Source: Rhodocyclaceae bacterium (GTDB lineage: Bacteria; Pseudomonadota; Gammaproteobacteria; Burkholderiales; Rhodocyclaceae). Taken from it: a stretch of DNA of 64,000 bases. The position numbers were made by a program, and so were the translations under genes. The stretch's first letter is position 1. Each line of letters starts with the position of its first letter. The stretch lies in contig JAGRFY010000044.1 of assembly GCA_020445765.1 (NCBI GenBank), positions 18,740 to 82,739 of the forward strand, read 5' to 3'. This document shows, piece after piece, positions 1-9,732 of this stretch. The notes beneath the pieces were generated by a model. The model did not search any database and was not told the origin of the DNA. It saw only the letters and a list, made by a program, of their open reading frames with translations.

Positions 1-993
1 ATGGTCGGCTTCAGCGCCGACGAACTGATCGGCCACGCGCCGCCGATGCCGTACTGGGACCCGGACGAACTGGCCAGAACCCAGGCCCTGCACGAGTACA
101 TCCTGGCCCGCGGCACCACCGGCGACGGCGTCGAGGTCCAGCTCAAGCGGCGCAACGGCGAACGCCTGGACGCACTGATCTTCGAAGCGCCGCTGATCGA
201 CGCCCAGGGACGTCAGACCGGCTGGATGGGATCGGTGCTCGACATCACCGAGCAGAAGCGGGCTCGCCACCTCGCCCGCCAGCAGGAGGAGCGGCTGCAA
301 GCGACCTCGCGACTGATCACGATGGGCGAGATGGCATCGACCCTGGCCCACGAACTGAACCAGCCGCTGACCGCGATCGCGAGCTATGCCACCGGCTGCC
401 TGAACCGGCTCGACCAGGGCGTGATGGACCCGGGCGAGATGCGCAACGTGCTCGGCAAGCTCGGAAAGCAGGCACAGCGCGCAGGCCAGATCATCCGCCG
501 CGTGCACGACTTCGTGCGGCGCAGCGAGCCCAAGCGGGAACGACTCGACCTCAACGCCATCGTGCGCGAATCGATCGGGCTGGTCGAGCCGGACGCGCGC
601 AAGCGCGCGGTCGACATCGCAGTCACGCTGACCGAGCCGCTGCCCTTGACCTACGCCGACCCGGTGATGGTCGAGCAGGTCGCGATCAACCTGATCCGCA
701 ACGGCATGGATGCGATGAAGGAAATTCCGGCAAGCCGTCGCCGGCTGATGGTCAGCACGGCGAGCAGCGGACAGGAGGTGGCGATCCGCGTCGTCGACCA
801 CGGCAGCGGCATTCCACCGGAACTCGCGCGCAAGTTGTTCGAACCCTTCTTCACCACCAAGAGCGAAGGCATGGGCATGGGACTCAACATCTGCCGCTCG
901 ATCGCCGAGCTGCATCACGGGCGCCTGGTGTTCGAGGACAATCCGGACGGTGGTACGATCTTCACGTTGTGGCTGCCGAGTTCCGACCCATGA
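1..993 (+). CDS. PAS sensor histidine kinase, FixL-like (5' partial)
   Basis: This is the sensor kinase of a two-component pair that phosphorylates the response regulator encoded next. The visible protein begins inside a PAS domain (about residues 1-85, ending in the usual DITEQKRA linker), so the true start lies before the window. The HisKA box is STLAHELNQPLTA, with H117 the phospho-acceptor. The ATPase domain shows the N box (INLIRNGMDAM, about 229-239), the G1 box DHGSGIP and the G2 box GMGMGLN. The HELNQPLTAI signature is typical of FixL, DctB and TtrS-type kinases. Its TGA overlaps the ATG of the regulator, so the two are translationally coupled. The sensed signal cannot be read because the N-terminus is missing. 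Confidence 0.9.
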   Translation: MVGFSADELIGHAPPMPYWDPDELARTQALHEYILARGTTGDGVEVQLKRRNGERLDALIFEAPLIDAQGRQTGWMGSVLDITEQKRARHLARQQEERLQATSRLITMGEMASTLAHELNQPLTAIASYATGCLNRLDQGVMDPGEMRNVLGKLGKQAQRAGQIIRRVHDFVRRSEPKRERLDLNAIVRESIGLVEPDARKRAVDIAVTLTEPLPLTYADPVMVEQVAINLIRNGMDAMKEIPASRRRLMVSTASSGQEVAIRVVDHGSGIPPELARKLFEPFFTTKSEGMGMGLNICRSIAELHHGRLVFEDNPDGGTIFTLWLPSSDP

Positions 994-1619
994 ATCAGCC
1001 CCCCCTCGCCCACATCGTCGACGACGACGAAGCGATCCGCGACGCGCTCGAATGGCTGTTCGAGACCCGCGGCGTGGCCTGTCGCGGCTGGTCGTCGGCG
1101 GAAGCCTTTCTCGATGCCTGGCAAGCGGAATGGCGGGGCTGCATCGTGCTCGACATCCGCATGGACGGCATGAACGGGCTGGCCTGCTTCGACGCATTGC
1201 GCGAACGGGCATGCACGCTGCCGGTGATCTTCCTGACCGGCCACGGCGACGTGCCGATGGCGGTGTCGGCGCTGAAGAACGGGGCCTTCGACTTCGTCGA
1301 GAAGCCGTTCAACGACAACGATCTGGTCGATCTGGTCGAAAAGGCGCTGGAGGCGGACGCCCGCAAGCAGGCACAACTCGCCAACCGCGATACCGTCGCT
1401 CAGCGGCTGGGAAAGCTGACCGCACGCGAATCCGAAGTGATGGAATTGATCCTGGCCGGCAAGTACAACAAGGTGATCGCGGACCGGCTCAACATCTCGA
1501 TGCGTACGGTCGAGGTGCACCGCGCCCGGGTATTCGAGAAGATGGGTGTGCGCTCGGCGGTCGAACTGGCCCAGGCGCTGGCTGCCAGCGGCCTCAGGGA
1601 ATCCCGCGAAGACGAGTGA
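990..1619 (+). CDS. FixJ/TtrR-family response regulator
   Basis: This is a DNA-binding response regulator of 209 residues, partner of the kinase just upstream. The receiver domain (1-120) has the acidic cluster DDD at 11-13, the phospho-acceptor D55 in VLDIRMDG and K105 in VEKPF. The C-terminal LuxR-type helix-turn-helix (about 140-190) reads LTARESEVMELI followed by ISMRTVEVHRARV. The start is the ATG at 990, which overlaps the kinase stop by 4 bp; a longer reading in the same frame would lie inside the kinase gene. The 3' end overlaps the end of the convergent tilS by about 26 bp. Confidence 0.92.
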   Translation: MNQPPLAHIVDDDEAIRDALEWLFETRGVACRGWSSAEAFLDAWQAEWRGCIVLDIRMDGMNGLACFDALRERACTLPVIFLTGHGDVPMAVSALKNGAFDFVEKPFNDNDLVDLVEKALEADARKQAQLANRDTVAQRLGKLTARESEVMELILAGKYNKVIADRLNISMRTVEVHRARVFEKMGVRSAVELAQALAASGLRESREDE

Positions 1620-2961
1620 GCACGCCGGCCGGGGGTCGCCACGAAGGCACCAGCCCGATCTCGTCGGCGGCACAGGCAATGGCCGCGTCGATGCCGAGTT
1701 CGGCCACCCAGCACGGCCGCCCGTGCAGCCTCAGCACCGGCAGTCTGGCGCGCATCCACGGCGGCACACCGGCCTCCTGAGCAAGTGCCTTGAAGGCTCG
1801 CGACGGCCCGCCGGCATGCGGCCGCAGACGATCACCGTCGGTGCGTGCCGAGATCGTGATGCGGTCACCGAGTACCCGCGGCGACAGCCCCTGCCCGTGG
1901 GCACGATCGAAGCGGATCTCACCGCCGCCCCAGGGAAGACACGCCTCGCCGTGCCACTGCACCGATGCCTGCTGGCGCGTCGGCACGACCGGCTGCAGCC
2001 AGAAGCGACCGCGGTAACGACACAGTTCAGTATCGCCCAGATCGACGCACAGGGACCGCCCGGCGTCCGACCCGGCGAGTTGGCGCACCGACTCCGCCAG
2101 GCGCGCGTGGGCTGGCGAGCGGAGACCGAGGGCGTGGATGCGCCAACGCAACAGATTGCATAGGCGCGCCGGATCGAGATCACCCAGCCCCGCGCTCGAC
2201 GCCGACACCTCGTCGCCCGCGAGCGTGCGCCAGTCGATCGCCGCCAGTTGCTCGAGCAAGCGGTCGCCCTCGCGAAATCGTTCGGCGGCCGCGGCAAGCC
2301 GTTCGGCAACGGCCGGAAATCGCCCCTGGATGGCGGGCATCAGCACGTTGCGGACATGATTGCGGTCGAATGTCGTGCAGCGGTTGCTCTCGTCCTCGAC
2401 CCACGACAGACCGTGACCGTGCGCCCACGCTTCGATGTCGGCACGCCGCAGGCCGAGCAGCGGGCGCAGCACGACGGCGGTGTCCGGCCGCGATTCGCAG
2501 GCAGCCATGCCGCCGGCGCCGCGCAGGCCGCAGCCGCGCAGCAATCGATAGAGGACCGTTTCCGCCTGATCGTCGGCATGGTGGGCAAATGCCAGGACGT
2601 CGGCCGGCTCGTGCGCCAGCGCCGCCAACCGCGCCGCCCGGGCGGCCGCTTCGAGCCCTTCGCCATCGGGTCGCACGTCGACCCGGCGAATCGCGCACGG
2701 CACGCCCAGGCGCGCGCACAGGGCGGCGCAGAAATCCGCCCAGTGCCCGGCATTGGGGCTGAGACCGTGATCGACATGGCAGGCGGACAACGCGATCGGG
2801 CGATCGCGGCAAATGCGGTGCAGGGCGTGCAGCAGCACCACCGAGTCGACGCCGCCCGAGAGCGCGACGCAGACCCGCCCCGATTCGACGCGATGCCGTG
2901 CGAGACTGGCCCGGACCGCGGCCGGCGGATCAGCGGGGCGCGACTTCCTTGAACCGGCCAT
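1594..2961 (-). CDS. tilS: tRNA(Ile)-lysidine synthase
   Basis: TilS attaches lysine to C34 of the tRNA-Ile CAU precursor so that it reads AUA codons. The protein has 455 residues. The PP-loop ATPase signature SGGVDS is at residues 35-40, and [10 protein letters not shown] and the [17 protein letters not shown] motif follow, all diagnostic of TilS. The C-terminal third carries the substrate-binding TilS domains. The start overlaps the end of accA by about 32 bp, so tilS is probably translated from the accA transcript. An accA-tilS pair is common in betaproteobacteria. Confidence 0.95.
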   Translation of the reverse strand: MAGSRKSRPADPPAAVRASLARHRVESGRVCVALSGGVDSVVLLHALHRICRDRPIALSACHVDHGLSPNAGHWADFCAALCARLGVPCAIRRVDVRPDGEGLEAAARAARLAALAHEPADVLAFAHHADDQAETVLYRLLRGCGLRGAGGMAACESRPDTAVVLRPLLGLRRADIEAWAHGHGLSWVEDESNRCTTFDRNHVRNVLMPAIQGRFPAVAERLAAAAERFREGDRLLEQLAAIDWRTLAGDEVSASSAGLGDLDPARLCNLLRWRIHALGLRSPAHARLAESVRQLAGSDAGRSLCVDLGDTELCRYRGRFWLQPVVPTRQQASVQWHGEACLPWGGGEIRFDRAHGQGLSPRVLGDRITISARTDGDRLRPHAGGPSRAFKALAQEAGVPPWMRARLPVLRLHGRPCWVAELGIDAAIACAADEIGLVPSWRPPAGVLTRLRGIP

Positions 2962-3898
2962 AGGCCATCAGCCGCTCGTGACGCTTGGCCAGCAGTTGAT
3001 CGACCGGCAGTTCGCCGAGTTGACGCAGGGCGTCCGCGATCGCCTTGCGCAGGCTCTGTGCCATCGACGCGTGGTCGCGATGGGCGCCTCCGACCGGCTC
3101 GTTGACCACCTTGTCGATCATGCCCAGCGACTTGAGCCGGGCTGCGGTGATGCCCATCGTCTCGGCTGCTTCGGCGGCCTTCTCCGCACTCTTCCACAGG
3201 ATCGACGCGCAGCCTTCCGGCGAGATCACCGAATAGGTCGAGTACTGCAGCATCTGCACCTGGTCGCCGACCGCAATCGCCAGCGCGCCGCCCGACCCCC
3301 CTTCGCCGATGATCGTGCAGATCAGCGGCACCTTGAGTTCCGCCATGACATACAGGTTGTGGCCGATCGCTTCTGACTGGCCACGCTCTTCGGCGCCGAT
3401 GCCCGGATAGGCGCCCGGGGTGTCGACGAAGGTGAAGACCGGCAGATTGAACTTCTCGGCGAGGCGCATCAGGCGCATCGCCTTGCGATAGCCTTCGGGC
3501 CGCGGCATGCCGAAGTTGCGGTAGATCTTTTCCTTGGTGTCGCGCCCTTTCTGGTGGCCGATGACGATGCAGGACTGGCCGTTGAATCGTGCCAAGCCGC
3601 CGATGATCGCCTTGTCGTCGGCAAACGCGCGGTCACCGTGAAGTTCCTGGAAATCGGTGAAGATGTGGCGCAGGTAGTCGAGCGTGTAGGGGCGTTGCGG
3701 ATGGCGGGCGACCTGGGCGATCTGCCACGGCGTGAGCTTTGCGTAGATGTCCCGGGTCAGCGTCTGGCTCTTCTTCTCGAGCCGGGAAATCTCTTCCGAG
3801 ATATCCACCGCCGAATCGTCCTGAACGAAGCGAAGTTCTTCGATCTTGGCCTCAAGTTCGGCGATCGGCTGCTCAAAATCGAGGAAAACGTTTTTCAT
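2930..3898 (-). CDS. accA: acetyl-CoA carboxylase carboxyltransferase subunit alpha
   Basis: AccA with AccD transfers the carboxyl group from carboxybiotin to acetyl-CoA, making malonyl-CoA for fatty-acid synthesis. The protein has 322 residues and begins [19 protein letters not shown], the usual AccA N-terminus; an in-frame start 10 codons upstream adds non-conserved residues. Characteristic segments are [21 protein letters not shown], the [10 protein letters not shown] motif and the [10 protein letters not shown] loop that forms part of the CoA site. It is the first gene of the accA-tilS unit. Confidence 0.96.
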   Translation of the reverse strand: MKNVFLDFEQPIAELEAKIEELRFVQDDSAVDISEEISRLEKKSQTLTRDIYAKLTPWQIAQVARHPQRPYTLDYLRHIFTDFQELHGDRAFADDKAIIGGLARFNGQSCIVIGHQKGRDTKEKIYRNFGMPRPEGYRKAMRLMRLAEKFNLPVFTFVDTPGAYPGIGAEERGQSEAIGHNLYVMAELKVPLICTIIGEGGSGGALAIAVGDQVQMLQYSTYSVISPEGCASILWKSAEKAAEAAETMGITAARLKSLGMIDKVVNEPVGGAHRDHASMAQSLRKAIADALRQLGELPVDQLLAKRHERLMAYGRFKEVAPR

Positions 3899-3973
3899 CA
3901 GGACACGTCCGGAAACAAAGCGTGTCATTCTACACCTTGCGCGGCACGCTCATCAGCGCCATCGGCACCGGAC

Positions 3974-3979
3974 TATAAT
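3974..3979 (+). promoter_or_regulatory. purC: -10 box of the purC promoter
   Basis: A perfect TATAAT lies 30 bp before the purC GTG, in the short divergent gap between accA and purC. I see no convincing -35 hexamer at the usual distance. Confidence 0.5.
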
Positions 3980-4009
3980 CGCCGCACATCGCCACTTCGG
4001 AAGCACGCC

Positions 4010-4921
4010 GTGAGCCAGCCCCTGTTCCAGTCCAGCATCGCCAGCCTGCCGCTGGTCGGCCGCGGCAAGGTACGTGACATCTACGCGGTCGACGACCAGC
4101 GCCTGCTGATCGTCACCTCCGACCGACTGTCCGCGTTCGACGTGGTGCTGCCGGACCCGATCCCGGGCAAGGGCGTGGTGCTGACCGCGATGGCGTGCTT
4201 CTGGTTCGAGCGACTCGCCCACGTCATTCCGAATCAGCTGACCGGTATCGCGCCCGAGGACGTGGTGACTGCCGGCGAGCGCGAGCAGGTGGCCGGACGC
4301 GCGCTGGTGGTCAAGCGCCTGCGGCCGCTGCCGATCGAGGCGGTGGTCCGCGGCTACCTTATCGGTTCCGGCTGGAAGGATTATCGCGAAACCGGCACGG
4401 TCTGCGGCGTCGCCCTGCCACCCGGGCTGCGCCAGGCGTCGAGGCTGCCGCAGCCGATCTTCACCCCGGCGACCAAGGCCGAGGCCGGCGACCACGACGA
4501 AAACGTCAGCTTCGATCAGGCCAGCGCGCGTTGTGCGGCGACCCTGCCGAACGGCGCCGCACTCGCCGCCGAGGCACGTGACGCCGCCCTGTCCCTATAT
4601 GGCGAGGCCTCTGCCTATGCCTCCGGCCGCGGCATCATCATCGCCGATACCAAGTTCGAGTTCGGCATCGACGCACACGGCACGCTGCACCTGATCGACG
4701 AGGCGCTGACACCGGACTCGTCGCGCTTCTGGCCGGCAGAGAGCTACCGGGAAGGCATCAGCCCGCCATCGTTCGACAAACAGTATGTCCGTGACTACCT
4801 CGAGACGCTGGACTGGAACAAGCGCGCACCGGGGCCGAAGCTGCCCGACGAGGTGATACGGGCGACCGCCGCCAAGTATGCCGACGCATACGCGCTGTTG
4901 ACCGGCAAACGCCTGTCCTGA
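4010..4921 (+). CDS. purC: phosphoribosylaminoimidazole-succinocarboxamide synthase
   Basis: PurC (SAICAR synthase) condenses CAIR with aspartate using ATP in purine synthesis. The protein has 303 residues. The phosphate-binding motif GRGKVRDIY lies near the N-terminus, followed by [23 protein letters not shown] and the C-terminal [13 protein letters not shown] and [11 protein letters not shown] motifs. The start is a GTG at 4010 ([10 protein letters not shown]), downstream of a TATAAT; the same frame is open upstream but that part is antisense to accA. This is the roughly 300-residue type of PurC found in many proteobacteria. Confidence 0.95.
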   Translation: MSQPLFQSSIASLPLVGRGKVRDIYAVDDQRLLIVTSDRLSAFDVVLPDPIPGKGVVLTAMACFWFERLAHVIPNQLTGIAPEDVVTAGEREQVAGRALVVKRLRPLPIEAVVRGYLIGSGWKDYRETGTVCGVALPPGLRQASRLPQPIFTPATKAEAGDHDENVSFDQASARCAATLPNGAALAAEARDAALSLYGEASAYASGRGIIIADTKFEFGIDAHGTLHLIDEALTPDSSRFWPAESYREGISPPSFDKQYVRDYLETLDWNKRAPGPKLPDEVIRATAAKYADAYALLTGKRLS

Positions 4922-4928
4922 CAAGGGA

Positions 4929-4950
4929 TTTCCCGCCGAACGGCAGGAAA
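4929..4950 (+). terminator. hairpin after purC
   Basis: An imperfect inverted repeat (TTTCCCGCCG / CGGCAGGAAA, one mismatch) starts 8 bp after the purC stop. There is no U-tract, so termination is uncertain. Confidence 0.3.
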
Positions 4951-5005
4951 CTTCCGCCCCCTCCCGACGGTCTCAATGACGTCGTTCGAGCAGAGGGAGA
5001 ATGTC

Positions 5006-5782
5006 ATGGACAAGCCTTTTCATTCACTCGACCGCCATTTCGATGTGCCGCGGATCGCGCTGGTCGAGCACAGCCGGCCATTGGCCTGGCTGAGGGCGGG
5101 CTGGCAGGACCTGGTCCGCAGCCCGGCCGCCAGCCTCGCCTACGGTATCGTGTTCGCAGCGCTTGGCTACCTGATCATGGCCTATGCCATCGACAAGCCC
5201 TACCTCGGCACGGCAGCCGTTTCGGGCTTCATGCTGATCGGCCCGATCGCGGCCGCCGGCCTCTACGAGATCTCGCGGCGCCACGAAGCCGGCGAGCCGG
5301 CCGGCCTCTTCCAGTCGCTGTCGGGTCTGCGCGGACATCGGGACGGACTGTTCACCTTCGGCATCATGCTGGCGTTCCTGCTGATCGTGTGGGAGCGCCT
5401 GTCGGCGATGCTGTTCGCACTGTTCTATCGCGGTGACATCCCGGACGTGTCGAACTTCTACAGTCACGTGCTGTTCTCGGGCGACTACGTGTACTTCATC
5501 GTCGCCTACCTGGTGATCGGCGGTGCGCTCGCGGCGCTGGTGTTCGCACTGACTGCGGTCGCAGTGCCGATGGTCATGGACCGCGACACCGACACGATCA
5601 CCGCGATGATGACGAGCCTGCGGGCGATGGGCACCAACCTCGGGGCGATGGCGTCATGGGCGGTGATCATCGTCCTGCTGATGGCGATCTCGTTCGCGAC
5701 CAAGATGATCGGCATGGTCGTCCTGCTGCCACTGCTCGGCCACGCCACCTGGCACGCATACCGCGACCAGGTCGAGCGCTAG
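5006..5782 (+). CDS. DUF2189-family integral membrane protein
   Basis: This is a membrane protein of 258 residues and unknown function. Several hydrophobic spans follow a soluble N-terminus, for example around SLAYGIVFAALGYLIMAYAI, GFMLIGPIAAAGLYEI, FTFGIMLAFLLIVWERL and ASWAVIIVLLMAI. The order and the GPIAAAGLYEISRRHEAGE segment fit the DUF2189 family. I chose the ATG at 5006 because an AGAGGGAGA ribosome site lies just before it; an in-frame start 10 codons earlier lacks one. It stands alone between purC and a convergent HDOD gene. Confidence 0.75.
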   Translation: MDKPFHSLDRHFDVPRIALVEHSRPLAWLRAGWQDLVRSPAASLAYGIVFAALGYLIMAYAIDKPYLGTAAVSGFMLIGPIAAAGLYEISRRHEAGEPAGLFQSLSGLRGHRDGLFTFGIMLAFLLIVWERLSAMLFALFYRGDIPDVSNFYSHVLFSGDYVYFIVAYLVIGGALAALVFALTAVAVPMVMDRDTDTITAMMTSLRAMGTNLGAMASWAVIIVLLMAISFATKMIGMVVLLPLLGHATWHAYRDQVER

Positions 5783-5800
5783 CGGCAGGACTGCTGCCGC
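5782..5800. terminator. bidirectional hairpin between convergent genes
   Basis: A perfect 7-bp stem (GCGGCAG / CTGCCGC, 5-base loop) fills most of the 29-bp gap between two converging genes. No U-tract is present on either strand. Confidence 0.4.
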
Positions 5801-5811
5801 GGTACCGGGCG

Positions 5812-6672
5812 TCAGCCGCGAAGGGTCGACAGCGCCTCGGCGTGACGCGCCGAGGCGCGCGTCAGCATCGCCTGCAGTTGCTCGCCGTCGATCCGGCCGA
5901 GCGCCTCGTCGGTCAGCGCGTCACGGGAGATGCCCCCCAAATCCTCGAACGGATCGGGTGTCTCGGCGCTGACGACGCCGATATAGAGCACGTCGGACAG
6001 GCTGCGGGGCGGCCAGCCCTCGAAGTACAGTTCCGCCTCCTCGACGGCATCGGCGACGCCCTCCGGGGTGCCCAGGGCAATCAGCACGTCGCGCGAGATC
6101 CGCGGATTCCAGTAGCGGATCAGGTCGGCGAGTTCACCATCCTCGGCGATCAATTCCGGAAAATCGGCAACCCGGGCCAACAGGTAGAAGCTGCCGAGCT
6201 TATGCACCAGGCCGGCGTAGAGGGCCTGGTCCGGCGGCACGCCGGGCACATCGGCGGCGATCGCCCAGGTCAGCGCCGCCACCTCGATCGTATGCCGCCA
6301 CAGCTGATCGGCCTCGGCGCGCACGCGGGCATCGACCGACTGGGTGATCTGTCGCGCCACCAGCGCCAGCGCCATTGGACGGATCGCCGCGGTGCCGACC
6401 AGCAGCACTGCGCTGCGCACGTCGGCGATCGGCCTGTCGCCGCGGTGGTACATCGCCGAGTTGGCCAGTCGCACGACATGCGCAGCCAGCAATGGTTCGA
6501 CCGAGATCAGCCGCGAGACCTCGTCGATCCCGCTCAACGGGTCGTCGAGCACGCGCTTGATGCGCACGCACAGCTCCATGCTGGTCGGAAAATCGAGGTC
6601 GCCGCTGGCCAGTTCCGCTTCCATGCGACGGTAGAAACGCCGACTGCGCTCGCTGATGTGCTGCTCGCTCAT
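5812..6672 (-). CDS. HDOD-domain protein
   Basis: HDOD domains are degenerate HD-type domains found in bacterial signalling and regulatory proteins, and they usually lack phosphohydrolase activity. The protein has 286 residues. The segment ISVEPLLAAHVVRLANSAMYH (about residues 50-75) is the HDOD hallmark, and VGTAAIRPMALALVARQI fits the helical core. The start is the ATG at 6672, preceded by AAGGAG; a longer in-frame reading upstream has no ribosome site and overlaps the prlC promoter region. It is divergent from prlC. The target process is unknown. Confidence 0.8.
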   Translation of the reverse strand: MSEQHISERSRRFYRRMEAELASGDLDFPTSMELCVRIKRVLDDPLSGIDEVSRLISVEPLLAAHVVRLANSAMYHRGDRPIADVRSAVLLVGTAAIRPMALALVARQITQSVDARVRAEADQLWRHTIEVAALTWAIAADVPGVPPDQALYAGLVHKLGSFYLLARVADFPELIAEDGELADLIRYWNPRISRDVLIALGTPEGVADAVEEAELYFEGWPPRSLSDVLYIGVVSAETPDPFEDLGGISRDALTDEALGRIDGEQLQAMLTRASARHAEALSTLRG

Positions 6673-6782
6673 AGCTGCTCCTTGAATTTCGCGTGGGCGC
6701 CCCGCATCTGGGAACACGCCGCGATCCCTGTTTTTCGGCACAATGAGCCTCAACTTGCGCAATTCCCGAATCCGGACCCTCC

Positions 6783-8825
6783 ATGACCAATCCCCTGCTC
6801 GACTTTTCCGCCCTGCCTCGCTTTGACCTGATCGCCCCCGAACACGTCGAACCGGGCATCTCCGAGGTCCTCGCCACGCTGCGAAGTCTGGTGGGCGAAC
6901 TGCAACGACTGCCGCTTCCCGGCTGGGACAATTTCGTCGCGCCGCTCGAAGCTGCCGGTGAGTCGCTCGATCGGGCGTGGGGCGTCGTCGCCCACATGCA
7001 CGGCGTCATGGATCTGCCGGACTGGCGCGACGCCTACAACAGGATGCTGCCGGAGGTCACCCGCTTCTACGCCGAGCTCGGCCAGAACCTGGCGCTGTTC
7101 GAGCAATACCGAAAGATTCGCGACGGCGCCGAGTACGCAGCGCTGAATCCGGCCCGTCAGCGCATCATCGACAACGCGATCCGCGACTTCCGGCTGTCGG
7201 GTGCCGAACTCGACGACGCGCACAAGCCGCGCTTTCAGGCGATCCAGGAGCGTCTGTCGGCGCTCGCGGCGAAGTTCTCGGAGAACCTGCTCGACGCCAA
7301 CAACGCCCACGCGGAATGGGTCGAAGACGAGGGCGGCCTCGCCGGCCTGCCGCCAGACGTCATCGCGGCAGCCCGCGCCGCGGCCGAAAAGGAGGGCCGT
7401 GCGGGCTGGAAGTTCACGCTGCACATGCCTTCCTACCTGCCGGTGATGCAATATGCCGACGACCGCGAGCTGCGCGCGCGCATGTACCGCGCCTACGGCA
7501 CCCGCGCCGCGGAATTCGGCAAGGCAGAATGGGACAACACCGCCAACATCCGCGAGATCCTCGAGCTGCGCGCGGAGGAAGCCCACATGCTGGGGTACCG
7601 CAACTTCGCCGAGGTGTCGCTGGTGCCGAAGATGGCCGACTCGCCCAAGCAGGCGCTCGACTTCCTGCACGATCTCGCCCGTCGCGCCAAACCCTTTGCC
7701 GAGCAGGACCTCGCCGAGCTGCGAGACTTCGCGGCCACCGAACTCGGCGTCGACCAGCTCGAGCCGTGGGACATGGCCTGGGCCTCGGAGAAGCTCAAAC
7801 ACACCCGCTACGAGTTCTCCAACGAAGTGGTTCGCCAGTACCTGCCTGAACCGAAGGTCCTGGAAGGGCTGTTCGGTGTCATCGAACAGCTCTACGGCGT
7901 CTCGATCGAGGCCGACCAGACATCGACCTGGCATCCGGACGTACGCTTCTTCCGCATTCAGCGCGACGGCGAACTGGTGGGCCAGTTCTTCCTCGATCTC
8001 TATGCCCGCGACACCAAGCGCGGCGGTGCCTGGATGGGCGAATTGCTCAATCGGCGACCACGCCCGGGCGGCCTGCAGGCGCCCGTTGCCTATCTGGTAT
8101 GCAACTTCACCCCGCCGGTGGGCAATCAGCCCGCGCGCTTCACCCACGACGAAGTGATCACGCTGTTCCACGAGTGCGGCCACGGGCTGCATCACCTGCT
8201 CACTCGGGTCGAAGAGCCGGCGGTATCGGGCATCCACGGCGTCGAGTGGGACGCAGTCGAGTTGCCGAGCCAGTTCATGGAGAACTTCTGCTGGGAGTGG
8301 GCAGTGCTGAGGGACATGAGCAGCCACGCGGCCACCGGCGACACCCTGCCACGGGAACTGTTCGACCGAATGATCGCCGCGAAGAATTTCCAGAGCGGCA
8401 TGCAGACGGTGCGCCAGCTCGAATTCGCCCTGTTCGACCTGATGCTGCACAGCGATCCGGACGGCAAGATCGACGCAATGGCGGTGATCAGGCAGGTCCG
8501 CGACGAGGTGGCGGTGATTCATCCACCGTCATGGCACCGCTTTCCCCACAGCTTCAGCCACATCTTCGCCGGCGGCTACGCCGCGGGCTACTACAGCTAC
8601 AAGTGGGCCGAGGTGCTGTCGGCCGACGCCTTCGCGGCTTTCGAAGAAGCCTCGGAACGCTCCGGCACCGTGCTCGATCGCGCCACCGGCGAGCGCTTCT
8701 GGTCCGAAATCCTGGCGGTCGGCGGCAGCCGGCCGGCCATCGAGTCATTCCGCGCGTTCCGCGGGCGGGATCCCGAACCAGATGCATTGCTGCGGCATAG
8801 TGGGATGTTGGTCGAGGCTGCCTGA
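6783..8825 (+). CDS. prlC: oligopeptidase A (M3 metallopeptidase)
   Basis: This is a cytosolic zinc oligopeptidase that degrades short peptides, including signal-peptide fragments. The protein has 680 residues, the usual length for PrlC/OpdA. The zinc motif HECGH (H463 to H467) sits in LFHECGHGLHHLLTR, and the downstream glutamate ligand lies in the GVEWDAVELPSQFMENF segment. The start MTNPLLDFSALPRF is typical of the family. The next gene follows closely and may be co-transcribed. Confidence 0.95.
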   Translation: MTNPLLDFSALPRFDLIAPEHVEPGISEVLATLRSLVGELQRLPLPGWDNFVAPLEAAGESLDRAWGVVAHMHGVMDLPDWRDAYNRMLPEVTRFYAELGQNLALFEQYRKIRDGAEYAALNPARQRIIDNAIRDFRLSGAELDDAHKPRFQAIQERLSALAAKFSENLLDANNAHAEWVEDEGGLAGLPPDVIAAARAAAEKEGRAGWKFTLHMPSYLPVMQYADDRELRARMYRAYGTRAAEFGKAEWDNTANIREILELRAEEAHMLGYRNFAEVSLVPKMADSPKQALDFLHDLARRAKPFAEQDLAELRDFAATELGVDQLEPWDMAWASEKLKHTRYEFSNEVVRQYLPEPKVLEGLFGVIEQLYGVSIEADQTSTWHPDVRFFRIQRDGELVGQFFLDLYARDTKRGGAWMGELLNRRPRPGGLQAPVAYLVCNFTPPVGNQPARFTHDEVITLFHECGHGLHHLLTRVEEPAVSGIHGVEWDAVELPSQFMENFCWEWAVLRDMSSHAATGDTLPRELFDRMIAAKNFQSGMQTVRQLEFALFDLMLHSDPDGKIDAMAVIRQVRDEVAVIHPPSWHRFPHSFSHIFAGGYAAGYYSYKWAEVLSADAFAAFEEASERSGTVLDRATGERFWSEILAVGGSRPAIESFRAFRGRDPEPDALLRHSGMLVEAA

Positions 8826-8869
8826 ACACCGTGCGGGCGGTCGCCGGCACCGTTCGTGGAGAACTGGCC

Positions 8870-9331
8870 ATGCGCACACTGCTTCTTGCTGCCCTGCTGC
8901 TGACGTCCATCGCCCAGGCCCAGACCTACGTCTGGATTGACGAAAACGGCCAAAAGCACTATTCCGACCAACCGCCACCGCCCTCGGTGCAGCACCAGCA
9001 GCGGCGCTTCGGCCCGAACGGTGCGGCGCGCACGCAGCCGTACCGCGTGCGCGAGGCTGCCCGCAGCCATCCGGTGACGCTCTACACCGGCGATTCCTGT
9101 CCACTGTGCGACGACGCGCGCAAGTTGCTGAAGGCGCGCGGCGTGCCATTCACCGAGAAGAAGGTCGGCAGCCAGGAGGAACTCGATGCACTGACCGAGC
9201 GCTTCGACGGCAACGGCCTGGTGCCCTCGATCGAGGTCGGCAGCGCGAAGTTCGCCGGCTATATCGATGAGCGCTGGCACGCCTTGCTCGACGACGCCGG
9301 CTACCCGAAAGAACTCAAGGGATTGCAGTAG
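8870..9331 (+). CDS. secreted DUF4124-glutaredoxin fusion protein
   Basis: The protein has 153 residues. A cleavable signal peptide (MRTLLLAALLLTSIAQAQ) is followed by a DUF4124 module (TYVWIDENGQKHYSDQPPP, about 19-45) and a glutaredoxin-like domain (about 70-150). The redox motif is CPLC in GDSCPLCDDARKLL, and VPSIEVG corresponds to the cis-proline loop. It is probably a periplasmic thiol-disulfide protein. The start is the ATG at 8870; an upstream GTG in frame would bury the signal peptide. It lies 44 bp after prlC. Confidence 0.8.
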   Translation: MRTLLLAALLLTSIAQAQTYVWIDENGQKHYSDQPPPPSVQHQQRRFGPNGAARTQPYRVREAARSHPVTLYTGDSCPLCDDARKLLKARGVPFTEKKVGSQEELDALTERFDGNGLVPSIEVGSAKFAGYIDERWHALLDDAGYPKELKGLQ

Positions 9332-9332
9332 C

Positions 9333-9351
9333 CGGGGACCGGCCGTCCCCG
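9333..9351 (+). terminator. hairpin after the glutaredoxin gene
   Basis: A perfect 7-bp stem (CGGGGAC / GTCCCCG, 5-base loop) begins just after the stop codon at 9331. The downstream sequence is only weakly T-rich. Confidence 0.45.
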
Positions 9352-9414
9352 ATCAGTCTTGACAGGCTCGTGTCGGCACCTATCGTACACCTCAAGGCGT
9401 AATAAATTGGGCCG

Positions 9415-9732
9415 ATGGACAAGACATTCTTCGCGCTGTCGCACCCCACGCGGCGGGCTCTGCTCGAGCGCCTCGCCGGCGGCGATCTGACCATCGGCGA
9501 GGCGGCCGACGGCCTAGGCGACAGCCCTTCGCAGATCACCAAGCACGTTCGCATCCTCGAGTCTGCCGGCCTGGTGGCCCGCCGGCGCGAGGGTCGAACG
9601 CATCGCCTGCGCTTCAATGCCGGACCGATCGACGAGGCCCTCGGCTGGCTCGGCCGCCAGCGGGCGTTCTGGGACGGGCGCCTGGACGCCCTGGCCGACT
9701 ACCTCGACGGACAGGATCGCCGCGATGGATGA
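9415..9732 (+). CDS. ArsR-family transcriptional regulator
   Basis: This is a small winged-helix repressor of 105 residues. The opening FFALSHPTRRALLERLAGGDLTIGE and the recognition helix SPSQITKHVRILESAGLV are classic for the ArsR branch that pairs with AHSA1/SRPBCC proteins. No metal-binding cysteines are present. It is the first gene of a four-gene unit and overlaps the next gene by 8 bp. In known families such pairs form autoregulated regulator/START-domain operons; here that is inference. Confidence 0.85.
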   Translation: MDKTFFALSHPTRRALLERLAGGDLTIGEAADGLGDSPSQITKHVRILESAGLVARRREGRTHRLRFNAGPIDEALGWLGRQRAFWDGRLDALADYLDGQDRRDG